Assembly: GCA_020851465.1 (NCBI GenBank)
Contig: JADZCR010000006.1
Coordinates: 310,001-374,000 of the forward strand
From: Phycisphaeraceae bacterium
GTDB taxonomy: Bacteria; Planctomycetota; Phycisphaerae; Phycisphaerales; Phycisphaeraceae
Length of the DNA stretch: 64,000 bases
Reading direction: 5' to 3'
The translations under genes were made by a program, and so were the position numbers. This document shows positions 1 through 8,397 of this stretch, one piece after another. The notes under the pieces were generated by a model. The model did not search any database. It saw only the letters and a program-made list of their open reading frames with translations, and had not been told where the DNA came from. The stretch's first letter is position 1. Each line of letters opens with the position of its first letter.

Positions 1-276
1 CGACGGTTCACCACCTTTGCGCGGGAAAAGACAGAGGGGCAACGCATCGAAAGTGACGCAGCCGGTCGGGCGGACCTGTTGATCGCTCATCCAGCCCTGC
101 ACGCGGCACTGCTGGAGTTCACTCATCCGATCACGCAACAGCGGGTGCGATTCACCGCGCCTTTGCATGAACCTATGGCCACGATCGTCCGTCAACTGCG
201 TAAGCGGCCGGCGCCAGGACCGGTTGTAAGCGAAGGATTCTGGCTGGACCTGAATGCGATCGCGCCGGAGCGTTAA
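1..276 (+). CDS. RluA-family pseudouridine synthase, C-terminal fragment
   Basis: The reading frame is open from base 1, so the gene begins upstream of the window and only about the last 91 residues are visible. The segment 'LLIAHPALHAALLEFTHP' followed by 'VRFTAPLHEPM' is the usual C-terminal part of RluA/RluD-type enzymes, which isomerise uridine to pseudouridine in rRNA or tRNA. The catalytic aspartate motif lies outside the window, so the exact subfamily cannot be told. The TTG at 79 is an internal leucine, not a start. No T-rich terminator follows the stop. Confidence 0.75.
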   Translation, partial: RRFTTFAREKTEGQRIESDAAGRADLLIAHPALHAALLEFTHPITQQRVRFTAPLHEPMATIVRQLRKRPAPGPVVSEGFWLDLNAIAPER

Positions 277-331
277 CCGGCGGACGGATCCGTCGGCGAA
301 ATTGCCGTGTGAGATTGATGAACTTACCGGT

Positions 332-889
332 TCAGGTTTTTTGCCACGGCACATCGGGCAGGCCGTCGAGCTGGTTCGCTCGCCGTGCGAGAGCAAAAAG
401 CAGATCGCCGACGCGGTTGAGATAGATCGTAATCCACGGGCCGAGGTCTTCCTGTTTAGACAGGGTGACACATTCTCGCTCTGCACGACGGCAGACCGCG
501 CGCGAGACGTGCAATCTCGCTGCGACCTCGGAGCCGCCGGGAAGAATGAACTGTCGCATCTCCGGCAGCCTTGAGCAGGCTGCATCGATCATCCGCTCCG
601 CCTGTGTGACGTGTGTTTCGTCGATGCGGGAAATCGCGGAAGGTTTGTTCTTGTCGCCGTCTTGTCGCGGTGTTGCAAGGTCAGCCCCCAGATCGAACAG
701 CCGATTTTGGAGCGTGCCCAGAGCCTGGCTGATCTCCGCGTGCTTGCAGACCGCCGCTGCGAGTCCCAGTGTGGAATTAAGCTCATCGACCGTCCCGTAC
801 ACAGCGACACGAAGTGAATCTTTGCCTACGCTTTGGCCGCCGAACAGCTCGGTTCGCCCGTCGTCGCCTTTCTTGGTGTAAAGTTTCAT
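332..889 (-). CDS. Corrinoid (cob(I)alamin) adenosyltransferase, PduO type
   Basis: A 185-residue protein of normal length for PduO-type ATP:cob(I)alamin adenosyltransferase, which transfers the 5'-deoxyadenosyl group of ATP to reduced cobalamin to make coenzyme B12. Family motifs are visible: 'TKKGDDGRTELF' at residues 5-16 (ATP-binding loop), 'YGTVDELNS' at 31-39, 'RAVCRRAER' at 130-138 and 'YLNRVGDLLFALAR' near 156-169. The ATG at 887-889 starts exactly at the conserved N-terminus. It is convergent with the pseudouridine synthase and divergent from the tRNA that follows. No cobalamin-dependent enzyme is adjacent. Confidence 0.95.
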   Translation of the reverse strand: MKLYTKKGDDGRTELFGGQSVGKDSLRVAVYGTVDELNSTLGLAAAVCKHAEISQALGTLQNRLFDLGADLATPRQDGDKNKPSAISRIDETHVTQAERMIDAACSRLPEMRQFILPGGSEVAARLHVSRAVCRRAERECVTLSKQEDLGPWITIYLNRVGDLLFALARRANQLDGLPDVPWQKT

Positions 890-959
890 CTGCGCGATGA
901 TACCCGTGGCTGCGGGAATCGCCGTGCGGTCTCGGAATATTTTTTTCGGGAGTTATTTT

Positions 960-1032
960 GGGAGCATAGCTCAGTGGTTAGAGCAGGGAACTCATAATTC
1001 CTCGGTCCGTGGTTCGAATCCACGTGCTCCCA
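960..1032 (+). tRNA. tRNA with CAU anticodon (Ile2 or Met)
   Basis: Full cloverleaf: acceptor GGGAGCA (960-966) pairs with TGCTCCC (1025-1031), with discriminator A at 1032 and no encoded CCA. The D-arm is GCTC/GAGC, the anticodon loop is CTCATAA (anticodon CAT) and the T-loop is TTCGAAT. A CAU anticodon may be elongator Met, initiator Met or Ile2 (lysidine-modified). The acceptor starts with a paired G1, which argues against the initiator. The D-loop and variable loop resemble Ile2 tRNAs, but identity cannot be settled by eye. Confidence 0.93.
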
Positions 1033-1149
1033 TTTCTTAAAACGCTCATGTCATGTCCATCGTTCTGTTAGACCAAAGGGTGCGGACCTGCCGGGCAAAG
1101 CTGGCCGATAGTCGTTAGTCTTTTAGCCCCGCATGCGAATCGACTTCGT

Positions 1150-2553
1150 ATGCGGCTGGATGGTCGCATGAGTAATTTCCGGGTTCTCTCCACGCCTCCT
1201 GTCCCACGCCTGCGTGATGCTCTGCGCGCTTCAGGCTTGTTTGGGCAAGGGGCGATCACGATCGCCCGTGCGCCGGGCCGGCTCGATGTGATGGGCGGCA
1301 TCGCTGACTACTCCGGCTCGCGGGTCTGCGAGATGCCGCTCGATCTGGCTGCCGCGGCTGCGGTGCAGATCAGGACGGACGACAAATTACTCGTCCGCAC
1401 GGTCCAGATCGGCAGCACGCTGGAATTATCCGCGCAAACCTTGCGGGATTCAGACGCGAAAACTTTTCGCTCCCGCATTGCTGACGACCAGAGTTGGGCC
1501 CGCTATGTGGCGGGCTGCATGTGGTGGCTGGTGGCGCACCGCGGGGCGGAACCTTCCGGCGTGTCCATCCTGGTCGATAGCGATGTTCCGCTCGGCGGTG
1601 GCGTCTCGTCGAGTGCGGCGGTCGAGGTTGCGACCATGACAGCCCTCAGTGCCGCCTTGGCCATCAAGCTCAGTCCGATGGAGCTCGCTGCGGCTTGTCA
1701 GTACGTGGAAAATCACGTCGTCGGTGCTCCCTGCGGCGTCATGGATCAAGTCACTTCTGCCCTGGGCGAAGAGAGCAAACTGGTCGAGCTGCTCTGCCAG
1801 CCGGACGCCGCCGGCCTGCCCGCACAAATGATCGGCTCCGTTACGGTTCCTCGCGGGTATGCGTTCGTCGGCATCCACAGCGGCGTGCGGCACGAGGTCA
1901 GCGGTGATCCCTACACGGATACGCGCGTTGCTGCATTCATAGGACAAAAAATTCTCGCTACCCGATTTGCTTCGCGCATCAGTGACGTGCATCTGGCCAA
2001 CATCCCTCGCGATATCTACACCAGAGATTTCCGTGACCAACTGCCGGCAACGATGCTCGGCCGGGATTTCATTGGGCAATACGGCCGGACCAATGACGCT
2101 GTGACCACGGTCAAGCCTGAGACTGCCTACGCGGTACAGGCTGCGACGGATCATCACGTTTACGAGATGGAACGTATGACGCGGTTTGTCGAGCTATTGA
2201 AGGGGCGAATTGACGATGCCGCTATGCGCGAAGCGGGCGAACTCATGTACGCCAGTCACACCAGCTATGGCGACTGCGCGAAGCTCGGTCACGCGATGAC
2301 GGATCGGATCGTGGCGATGGTGCGACAGCTTGGTCCGCAGCGCGGGTTTTTTGGAGCCAAGATCACCGGCGGAGGCTGCGGCGGCACAGTGGCGATCCTG
2401 AGCCGTGATGAGCCGACAGTGCGCGACGAAGTGATGTCGCTGCGCGAGCGTTATGAAAAAGAGACCGGACGGCGGACGATGTTGTTTTCCGGCAGCAGCC
2501 CCGGCGCGGCTGCGATGGGCACGGTTACGATCCCCTTCGAGGATCTGCGATGA
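1150..2553 (+). CDS. GHMP sugar kinase, L-arabinokinase/galactokinase-like
   Basis: A 467-residue GHMP kinase. The three GHMP motifs are present: 'ARAPGRLDVMGGIADYSG' (residues 39-56), the ATP loop 'PLGGGVSSSAA' (about 147-157) and 'KITGGGCGGTVAI' (about 404-416). The first motif and 'VENHVVGAPCGVMDQ' match plant L-arabinokinase more closely than classical galactokinases, which carry an 'xGEHxDY' motif. The likely reaction is ATP-dependent 1-phosphorylation of a free sugar (arabinose, galactose or similar). An in-frame ATG at 1168 is an alternative start. The stop overlaps the next gene's ATG (ATGA), so it heads a translationally coupled operon with a phosphatase and a nucleotidyltransferase. 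Substrate identity is inferred. Confidence 0.85.
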   Translation: MRLDGRMSNFRVLSTPPVPRLRDALRASGLFGQGAITIARAPGRLDVMGGIADYSGSRVCEMPLDLAAAAAVQIRTDDKLLVRTVQIGSTLELSAQTLRDSDAKTFRSRIADDQSWARYVAGCMWWLVAHRGAEPSGVSILVDSDVPLGGGVSSSAAVEVATMTALSAALAIKLSPMELAAACQYVENHVVGAPCGVMDQVTSALGEESKLVELLCQPDAAGLPAQMIGSVTVPRGYAFVGIHSGVRHEVSGDPYTDTRVAAFIGQKILATRFASRISDVHLANIPRDIYTRDFRDQLPATMLGRDFIGQYGRTNDAVTTVKPETAYAVQAATDHHVYEMERMTRFVELLKGRIDDAAMREAGELMYASHTSYGDCAKLGHAMTDRIVAMVRQLGPQRGFFGAKITGGGCGGTVAILSRDEPTVRDEVMSLRERYEKETGRRTMLFSGSSPGAAAMGTVTIPFEDLR

Positions 2554-3581
2554 GTACCAGTAACGCCAATCTCTGGACCGTGCGGCTGGCCGCGGTGGGC
2601 ATCGCGGTGCGCGATCGCATCGTGGAGGCGCGACAGGCGGGAGACGATCTGGCGACGGCTGTCGCGCAAGAGGGCGGCGACACGATTTTCTCCATTGATC
2701 GTCACGTCGAGCCGGTGATCGAAGCAGCGATCAACGCGTGGCCGGACGACTGCAAGCCGCTGACGCTGATCGCCGAGGGAATGGGACAGGACGGCCGGCG
2801 ACGGTTTGAGCCGCGTAACTCTGCTTCATCGTCGGCGGGGTATCGCCTCATCATCGACCCCATCGACGGCACGCGGAACATCATGTACGACAAACGCAGC
2901 GCGTGGTTTCTCGCTGCGGTCGCACCTGATCGCGGTGAGGCGACACGTCTGAGCGATGCGTTCGCCTCGGCGATGGTTGAGTTGCCCGTTTCAAAGCAGA
3001 CGTTGGCGGATTGTTACGTCGCCAGCGGCGAAGGGCTGCTGGCGGGGACACGTTACGCGCTCGACCGCAGCACCAAACCTGCGGAGATCGAAATCCAGCC
3101 TTCCCGCGCCGTCACGCTCCGCCACGGATTTGCTCAGGTCGCCAATTTTTTCCCCGGCACCAAAGTCCTGGCGTCCGAGCTGATGGAGACCATCGCCGCT
3201 GCGGTCCTGGGCCGAGTCGAGCCGGGTGACGCCAGCGTGTTCGATGATCAATACATGACCACCGGCGGGCAGATGATCGAGTTGATGCTCGGTCATGATC
3301 GGTTCTGCTGCGATCTTCGTCCGCTGTTTTATCGCATCCTGGAAACGCAGGGTGTTTCGGTAGCTCGCGGCTTGGAATGTCACCCGTACGATTGCGCGGG
3401 GATGCTTGTCGCGCAGCAGGCGGGGGTGATACTCACGGACGGGTTCGGTGCGTCGCTCGATGCGCCAATGGATGTGCAGACCGGCGTCCACTGGTGCGGT
3501 TACGCCAACGAAAACCTGCGCCAACAGATCGAGCCGGTCATTCAGAATTGGTTAGCCCGGAAAGGCGTGCGCCGCGCATAG
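2550..3581 (+). CDS. Inositol monophosphatase-family phosphatase
   Basis: A 343-residue protein with the IMPase/FBPase-superfamily metal site 'IIDPIDGTRN' at about residues 100-109; the two aspartates of DPIDGT bind the catalytic Mg2+ ions. 'AEG' near residue 76 probably supplies the upstream glutamate of the first metal site. It is longer than typical IMPases (about 260 residues) and the C-terminal half is divergent. Its ATG overlaps the kinase stop, so the two are coupled, and it is followed 18 bp later by a GalU-like gene. A role as a sugar-phosphate phosphatase in the same pathway is inference from context. Confidence 0.8.
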   Translation: MSTSNANLWTVRLAAVGIAVRDRIVEARQAGDDLATAVAQEGGDTIFSIDRHVEPVIEAAINAWPDDCKPLTLIAEGMGQDGRRRFEPRNSASSSAGYRLIIDPIDGTRNIMYDKRSAWFLAAVAPDRGEATRLSDAFASAMVELPVSKQTLADCYVASGEGLLAGTRYALDRSTKPAEIEIQPSRAVTLRHGFAQVANFFPGTKVLASELMETIAAAVLGRVEPGDASVFDDQYMTTGGQMIELMLGHDRFCCDLRPLFYRILETQGVSVARGLECHPYDCAGMLVAQQAGVILTDGFGASLDAPMDVQTGVHWCGYANENLRQQIEPVIQNWLARKGVRRA

Positions 3582-3599
3582 CGGTCACGAGATGTCCTT

Positions 3600-4580
3600 A
3601 TGAGCAAAGTCAAAAAGGCTGTCATCACGGCCGCTGGCCGCGGCACCCGTCAATACCCTGCCTCCAGTGCGATGCAGAAAGAGATGTTCCCGCTTGTCGA
3701 TACCGACGGCCTTGCCAAGCCGGTGATTCAGATCATCGGCGAGGAGGCGATCAACGCGGGCGTCGAGGAAATCTGCATCGTCACGCAACCGGGTGAGGAG
3801 GCGCAGTACCTCCAGTATTTCAAGGGCATGAGCAAGGAAACGCTCCAGGCCTTCAAAGGCAAAGATTGGGCGATCGAGGCGAGCAAAAAGCTGGAAGACT
3901 TCGGTCAGCGGCTCAGCTTCGTGGCACAGGACAAACCCGAAGGCTACGGTCACGCGGTCTATCAGGCCCGGAAGTTCGTGGGTAATGATCCCTTCCTGCT
4001 CATGCTGGGTGATCACATTTACATTAGTGCTGCCGAGCAGGGGGGGAACTGCGCGACGCAACTCATCCGCAAGTATGAATCGGCCGGCATGGAGGCGATG
4101 AGTGCTGTGCAGGCGACCCCCTCGAATCTACTGGGGCAGTTCGGCGCGATCAAAGGTTCGATCACCGATCCGGCCAAGGGTATCTATCGGGTGGAAGCGA
4201 TTTACGAAAAGCCGACCGCCGAGTACGCCGCGCAGCATCTGCGTTCGTCCGATCTGCCGCCGGGGATGTATCTCTGCCACTTCGGGATGCACGTTTTTCC
4301 GCCTGCGATATTTGAGTCGATCGAATATCACATCAAAAACAACATCCGTGAGAAAAATGAAATCCAGCTCACCAACGCGCAGGAATACATGCGGTCGCGG
4401 ATGCTCAAGGGCAGCTACGCAGCCTGCACCGTCGATGGGCAGCGATTCGACACGGGCATCCCGTACGGTCTGATGGAATCACAGCTCGCGCTGGCACTGG
4501 CGGGCAAGCACCGGGCGGAGATCGTCGAAGCGATGGCACGCCTTCTCGCGGAACAACTGCGCAGCGTGGCTAAGCGGTAG
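3600..4580 (+). CDS. GalU-like UTP-sugar-1-phosphate uridylyltransferase
   Basis: A 326-residue nucleotidyltransferase. The N-terminal nucleotide-binding loop is 'ITAAGRGTRQYP' (about residues 9-20), followed by 'KEMFPLVD' (28-35); 'LMLGDHIY' near 134-141 carries the metal-binding aspartate. This is the layout of bacterial GalU (UDP-glucose pyrophosphorylase), although the usual 'GxGTRxLPxT' is altered to 'GRGTRQYPAS' and the enzyme may prefer another sugar-1-phosphate. The gene lies 18 bp after the phosphatase gene. Together with the upstream GHMP kinase it could convert a free sugar to an NDP-sugar in two steps; this pathway assignment is inferred. Confidence 0.85.
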   Translation: MSKVKKAVITAAGRGTRQYPASSAMQKEMFPLVDTDGLAKPVIQIIGEEAINAGVEEICIVTQPGEEAQYLQYFKGMSKETLQAFKGKDWAIEASKKLEDFGQRLSFVAQDKPEGYGHAVYQARKFVGNDPFLLMLGDHIYISAAEQGGNCATQLIRKYESAGMEAMSAVQATPSNLLGQFGAIKGSITDPAKGIYRVEAIYEKPTAEYAAQHLRSSDLPPGMYLCHFGMHVFPPAIFESIEYHIKNNIREKNEIQLTNAQEYMRSRMLKGSYAACTVDGQRFDTGIPYGLMESQLALALAGKHRAEIVEAMARLLAEQLRSVAKR

Positions 4581-4644
4581 ATCGCTCATCCTGCGCTGCA
4601 CGCGATGGAGCTGTCGCGAGGGTTTATCCTTCCTGGAATGTCGT

Positions 4645-6252
4645 GTGCTCCGGTTGACCGAGATCAAACTGCCGATCAATCACGCCGAAGGCGAGCTTGC
4701 CGCGGCAATCGCCCGTCGTCTGCGCGTATCGGCAGATCAAATCGTCCGTTACTCGATCTGGCGACGCGGCATTGATGCCAGGCGGCGTGAGGCCATCTCT
4801 TTCATCTACACGCTTGATGTCGAGCTGCGCGACGAAGCGGGCGCCCTCTCTCGCCTCCGGGATAAGCGTCACATCACGCCTGCGCCGGACACGTCATACC
4901 GCTTCGTCACCCACGCTCCGCCGGGTCTGACGGCACGGCCGGTCATCATCGGTGCGGGGCCTTGCGGATTGTTTGCCGGATTACTCCTGGCACAGATGGG
5001 ATTCCGTCCGATCATTCTCGAACGCGGCAAAGTCGTGCGTGAGCGAAGCAAAGACACCTTCGACTTCTGGCGCAACGGACGGTTGAACCCTGAATCCAAT
5101 GTGCAGTTCGGCGAAGGCGGCGCAGGCACCTTTTCCGATGGCAAACTGCACAGTCAGATCAAGGATCCCCGCAATCTGGGGCGCAAGGTGCTTCAGGAGT
5201 TTGTTCAGGCCGGCGCGCTGCCGGAAATCCTCTACCTGAGCAAGCCGCACATCGGCACCTTTCGACTGGTGGGCATCGTGGAATCGCTCCGCGCGACGAT
5301 CGAATCGCTTGGCGGAGAATTCCGCTTTCAAGCTCGTGTGACGGACTTTCAGATCGATCGGGGGCAGGTGCGCGGCATCACGCTCCACGACGGCACGCAT
5401 ATCGCTACGGAGCATGTTGTGCTGGCCATCGGTCACAGCGCACGCGATACCTTTCAGATCCTGCTCGACCGTGGTGTGCATCTTGAACCTAAGCCGTTTT
5501 CCATCGGATTTCGGATCGAGCATCCACAGTCGTTGATCGATCGCTGCCGCCTGGGGTCCAGCGCGGGGAACGAGTTGCTCGGCGCAGCCGACTATCACCT
5601 GGTGCATCACTGCCGCAATGCGCGATCGGTTTACAGTTTCTGCATGTGTCCGGGCGGCACCGTGGTGGCTGCTGCGTCGGAGGAAGGTCGCGTCGTCACC
5701 AACGGCATGAGTCAATACTCGCGCAACGAGCGCAACGCCAACGCCGGCATCGTCGTCGGGGTCACCCCGGAGGATTACCCGGACAGCGGCAACAATCCTT
5801 TGGCGGGCGTGGAATTTCAGCGTGTCTGGGAGCGTCGCGCGTTTGAACTGGGCGGCGGCGATTACTCGGCACCGGCCCAGTTGGTCGGCGACTTTCTGGC
5901 CGGACGCCCATCCGTCGCGCTTGGCTCGGTTAAGCCGTCGTATGAGCCGGGCATTCGTCTTTGCGACCTGAGCACCGCGTTGCCGGATTACGCCATCGCC
6001 GCGATCCGTGAGGCGATCGGTGCATTCGACCGACAGATACGCGGTTACGCCATGGCCGATGCCTTGCTCACCGGCGTGGAGACGCGCACATCGTCACCGA
6101 TTCGCATCACGCGAAACGACGACTTCATGAGCGTTAATACGCGAGGTCTCTATCCCGCTGGTGAGGGCGCAGGTTACGCCGGCGGCATTCTGTCGGCAGC
6201 GGTGGACGGCATCAAAATCGCCGAAGCAGTGGCCCTCAATATGGTCAAGTAA
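4645..6252 (+). CDS. NAD(P)/FAD-dependent oxidoreductase (COG2509 type)
   Basis: A 535-residue flavoprotein. The first ~95 residues form the small domain typical of this family ('ADQIVRYSIWRRGIDAR'), followed by a dinucleotide-binding fold with 'VIIGAGPCGLFAG' at residues 99-111. 'FGEGGAGTFSDGKL' near 154-167 and a C-terminal 'GLYPAGEGAGYAGGI' are also hallmarks of these uncharacterised dehydrogenases. The physiological substrate is unknown. The start is a GTG at 4645; the conserved 'LRLTEIKLPI' begins immediately after it. It lies 64 bp after the galU-like gene on the same strand and may be co-transcribed. Confidence 0.88.
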   Translation: MLRLTEIKLPINHAEGELAAAIARRLRVSADQIVRYSIWRRGIDARRREAISFIYTLDVELRDEAGALSRLRDKRHITPAPDTSYRFVTHAPPGLTARPVIIGAGPCGLFAGLLLAQMGFRPIILERGKVVRERSKDTFDFWRNGRLNPESNVQFGEGGAGTFSDGKLHSQIKDPRNLGRKVLQEFVQAGALPEILYLSKPHIGTFRLVGIVESLRATIESLGGEFRFQARVTDFQIDRGQVRGITLHDGTHIATEHVVLAIGHSARDTFQILLDRGVHLEPKPFSIGFRIEHPQSLIDRCRLGSSAGNELLGAADYHLVHHCRNARSVYSFCMCPGGTVVAAASEEGRVVTNGMSQYSRNERNANAGIVVGVTPEDYPDSGNNPLAGVEFQRVWERRAFELGGGDYSAPAQLVGDFLAGRPSVALGSVKPSYEPGIRLCDLSTALPDYAIAAIREAIGAFDRQIRGYAMADALLTGVETRTSSPIRITRNDDFMSVNTRGLYPAGEGAGYAGGILSAAVDGIKIAEAVALNMVK

Positions 6253-6323
6253 ATTGTGCGCTCGTTCGACCCGCGCACGAGATGACCGCTTTGACGTACT
6301 GATGGCGGGAGTCGGAGTTTGAC

Positions 6324-7322
6324 TCACCCGCGCCTGGGCTTGACCGGCTTACCAGTGCGGGCGCTCTCGTAGATCGCATCCATCAGGTCGCACTTGATGA
6401 TGCCGTTACGAGCGCTGGTCGTCGGTTGTGCCCGCCCCAGTACCGCAGCGATGAAGTTGTCGTCGGGCGTCTGCTCCGGACTGGTGATCTGCGGGTACTT
6501 CACCAGTTGTCCGCCTTTCCATACCTTGATCCAACTGCCGCCGCATCCGTCCACGTCGATCTTGCCCTTGTCGAAGATGAAGGTCATGAAGCCGTCGTTG
6601 GCGGGGCAGTTGCCGCTGATGACGATGCCGGCCATGACGCCGTTGTCGAAACGGATGTTGATCGAGGAGTTGATGTCCACGGGCGTGCCGTGGTTATCCA
6701 TGAAGGCGAAGACTTCCGCGATGTCAGCTTCCACGGACCAGAGGAGGCTATTTAAGAGATGCGCGCCGGAGTCATAAGCCTGCCCGCCGCCAGAGAGTTG
6801 GGGATTCTGCCGCCAGAGGCCGGTTGTGATGCGCATCCAGTCCTGAGAGAGATAACCCATGACCAGTTCGAGCTTGCCCAGGCTCTTGTTGCGGATGGTT
6901 TCACGGACGAAAGTAAATTCGGGTGAGCAGGGCGTGTTGTAGCCGACGACGACAATCCGTCCTTTCTCCGTCGCCTTGGCGGCAAGCCGACGTGCGTCGT
7001 CTGCCACGGTGACCATCGGCTTTTCCATAAAGACATGCAGACCTGCTTCCAGCGCCTGCATGCCGTGCTGGAAGTGAAGCGTGTGCGGCGTGGCGATGAA
7101 TACGGCGTCAGGAGCCGTCGCCGCATACATCTTCGCCGGGTCCGTAAAACGTGCGGGTGCCGGCGAGTAATCAGCGAGGTGGGTCGCCTCGAATTTCTTC
7201 ACCAGTTCGTCAGTGACATCGCATAGGCCGACGATTCGCACGTCGGGATTGCTGCGCAACCGCTTCGCATGGACACCCATGAAGCCGCCGGTACCCAGGA
7301 GACAGACTTTGACGAGAGACAT
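6324..7322 (-). CDS. Gfo/Idh/MocA-family oxidoreductase
   Basis: A 332-residue protein with an N-terminal Rossmann fold ('VCLLGTGGFMGVHA', residues 6-19) and the family 'EKP' motif at 100-102, whose lysine contacts the nicotinamide and substrate. These enzymes oxidise or reduce sugars, inositols or their derivatives with NAD(P). The substrate is not predictable from sequence. It lies just downstream of a sugar isomerase/epimerase gene on the same strand (61 bp gap); this pairing is common in planctomycete sugar catabolism and suggests an operon. Confidence 0.92.
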   Translation of the reverse strand: MSLVKVCLLGTGGFMGVHAKRLRSNPDVRIVGLCDVTDELVKKFEATHLADYSPAPARFTDPAKMYAATAPDAVFIATPHTLHFQHGMQALEAGLHVFMEKPMVTVADDARRLAAKATEKGRIVVVGYNTPCSPEFTFVRETIRNKSLGKLELVMGYLSQDWMRITTGLWRQNPQLSGGGQAYDSGAHLLNSLLWSVEADIAEVFAFMDNHGTPVDINSSINIRFDNGVMAGIVISGNCPANDGFMTFIFDKGKIDVDGCGGSWIKVWKGGQLVKYPQITSPEQTPDDNFIAAVLGRAQPTTSARNGIIKCDLMDAIYESARTGKPVKPRRG

Positions 7323-7383
7323 ACGTGTAATCCTTATTGATGCGGCTGCGGCAGTGAGAACCCCGGCATAAGGAGCATGATTG

Positions 7384-8268
7384 TCAGACGCTTGTCAAAA
7401 AGTCCCGTGATGCTGTGAATCCGCGTTTTTCACCCGACTCGGTTCCGGTGAAGTGTTCATCTTCAAGCTCAACGCTGACCAGGCCGTTGAAGTGTGCGTC
7501 TTTTAGTTGCTGAAAGATTTTAGTCCACCGCGCCTGGCCGTGTCCCGGCAGCGTGTAGCGCCAGTGGTAGCCGCCGTAGCCGTGCGGCTTGCCGAAGGTT
7601 GCCGGCTGGAGGTTGCCGTGTTCATAGAGGTCGTCGTCGAGAATCTCGGTGTCCTTGGCGTGAACGTGAACCACCTTGCCGGCGAACTCGGCGAGAAATC
7701 GCACAGGGTCGCAGCCCATACGGATCAAGTGGGAAGGGTCAAAGTTGATCCCCATGATGGGGCTGTTCACTTCCTTCAGCAGTGCGCGATAGTCCGCAGG
7801 TGTGCAGGCGAGCGAGGAGTAATAAGGTCCGGCACCCGGCCAGCCCTCGATGGACAGCCGCGCGTCACTGCCTTTGAGCAGCGAGGAAAGCTGGTTGAGA
7901 CCATCGACGAGATTGCGGAAATTTTCACTTCGCGGCGCATCGTGCTTTTCAGGAACAAAGACGATGAAGAAATTTCGACAACCCAGTGCCGCGACAGCTT
8001 TCATGTATTCGGCATTCTCCTGCACTGCCGCCTTGCGCTTGCCGGCATCGGAGGAAGTCAGCGCGGGCCACGACTTCGCATCGACCGTGCCAAGTTTCAA
8101 GCCGGAATCGATGACCTGCTTTAGCTCCCGTGTATCAAGCGCGCCGACATCGATCCCTTCAAACTGGTTGTCCTTTGCGAATTGAATGACATTGCCCAGG
8201 TCTTTCTGCCAGTCAGTCCATCCGCGGCGAAAGGCGAGGGGAAACGATCCGGTACGAGTCTGTGCCAT
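7384..8268 (-). CDS. Sugar phosphate isomerase/epimerase (xylose isomerase-like TIM barrel)
   Basis: A 294-residue TIM-barrel protein of the AP-endonuclease-2/xylose-isomerase-like superfamily. Metal-ligand segments are visible: 'SIEGWPGAGP', 'GINFDPSHLIRMGCDP', 'HVHAKDTEI' and 'SVELEDEH' near the end. The ATG at 8268 was chosen over an upstream in-frame start at 8307 because AGGAG sits 8 bases upstream and the extra residues are not conserved-looking. It is followed by the Gfo/Idh/MocA gene; the two probably process the same sugar or cyclitol, as isomerase or epimerase and dehydrogenase. Confidence 0.88.
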   Translation of the reverse strand: MAQTRTGSFPLAFRRGWTDWQKDLGNVIQFAKDNQFEGIDVGALDTRELKQVIDSGLKLGTVDAKSWPALTSSDAGKRKAAVQENAEYMKAVAALGCRNFFIVFVPEKHDAPRSENFRNLVDGLNQLSSLLKGSDARLSIEGWPGAGPYYSSLACTPADYRALLKEVNSPIMGINFDPSHLIRMGCDPVRFLAEFAGKVVHVHAKDTEILDDDLYEHGNLQPATFGKPHGYGGYHWRYTLPGHGQARWTKIFQQLKDAHFNGLVSVELEDEHFTGTESGEKRGFTASRDFLTSV

Positions 8269-8397
8269 GTGAGGTACTCCTTGGAGCGTGGAATGAAAAG
8301 GTTGCATGATAGCGATGCTAGGAAGCGGCGCGAGGCCAACAATTGACGTGTTGCGCGGGACCGTTGCGGTGAGCCTGTTCGTGCCGGTGAGGGATCA

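Noticed and set aside
283..294. 12-bp palindrome GACGGATCCGTC after the first gene
   Set aside because: No T-run follows, and no terminator shape extends beyond the 12 bases.
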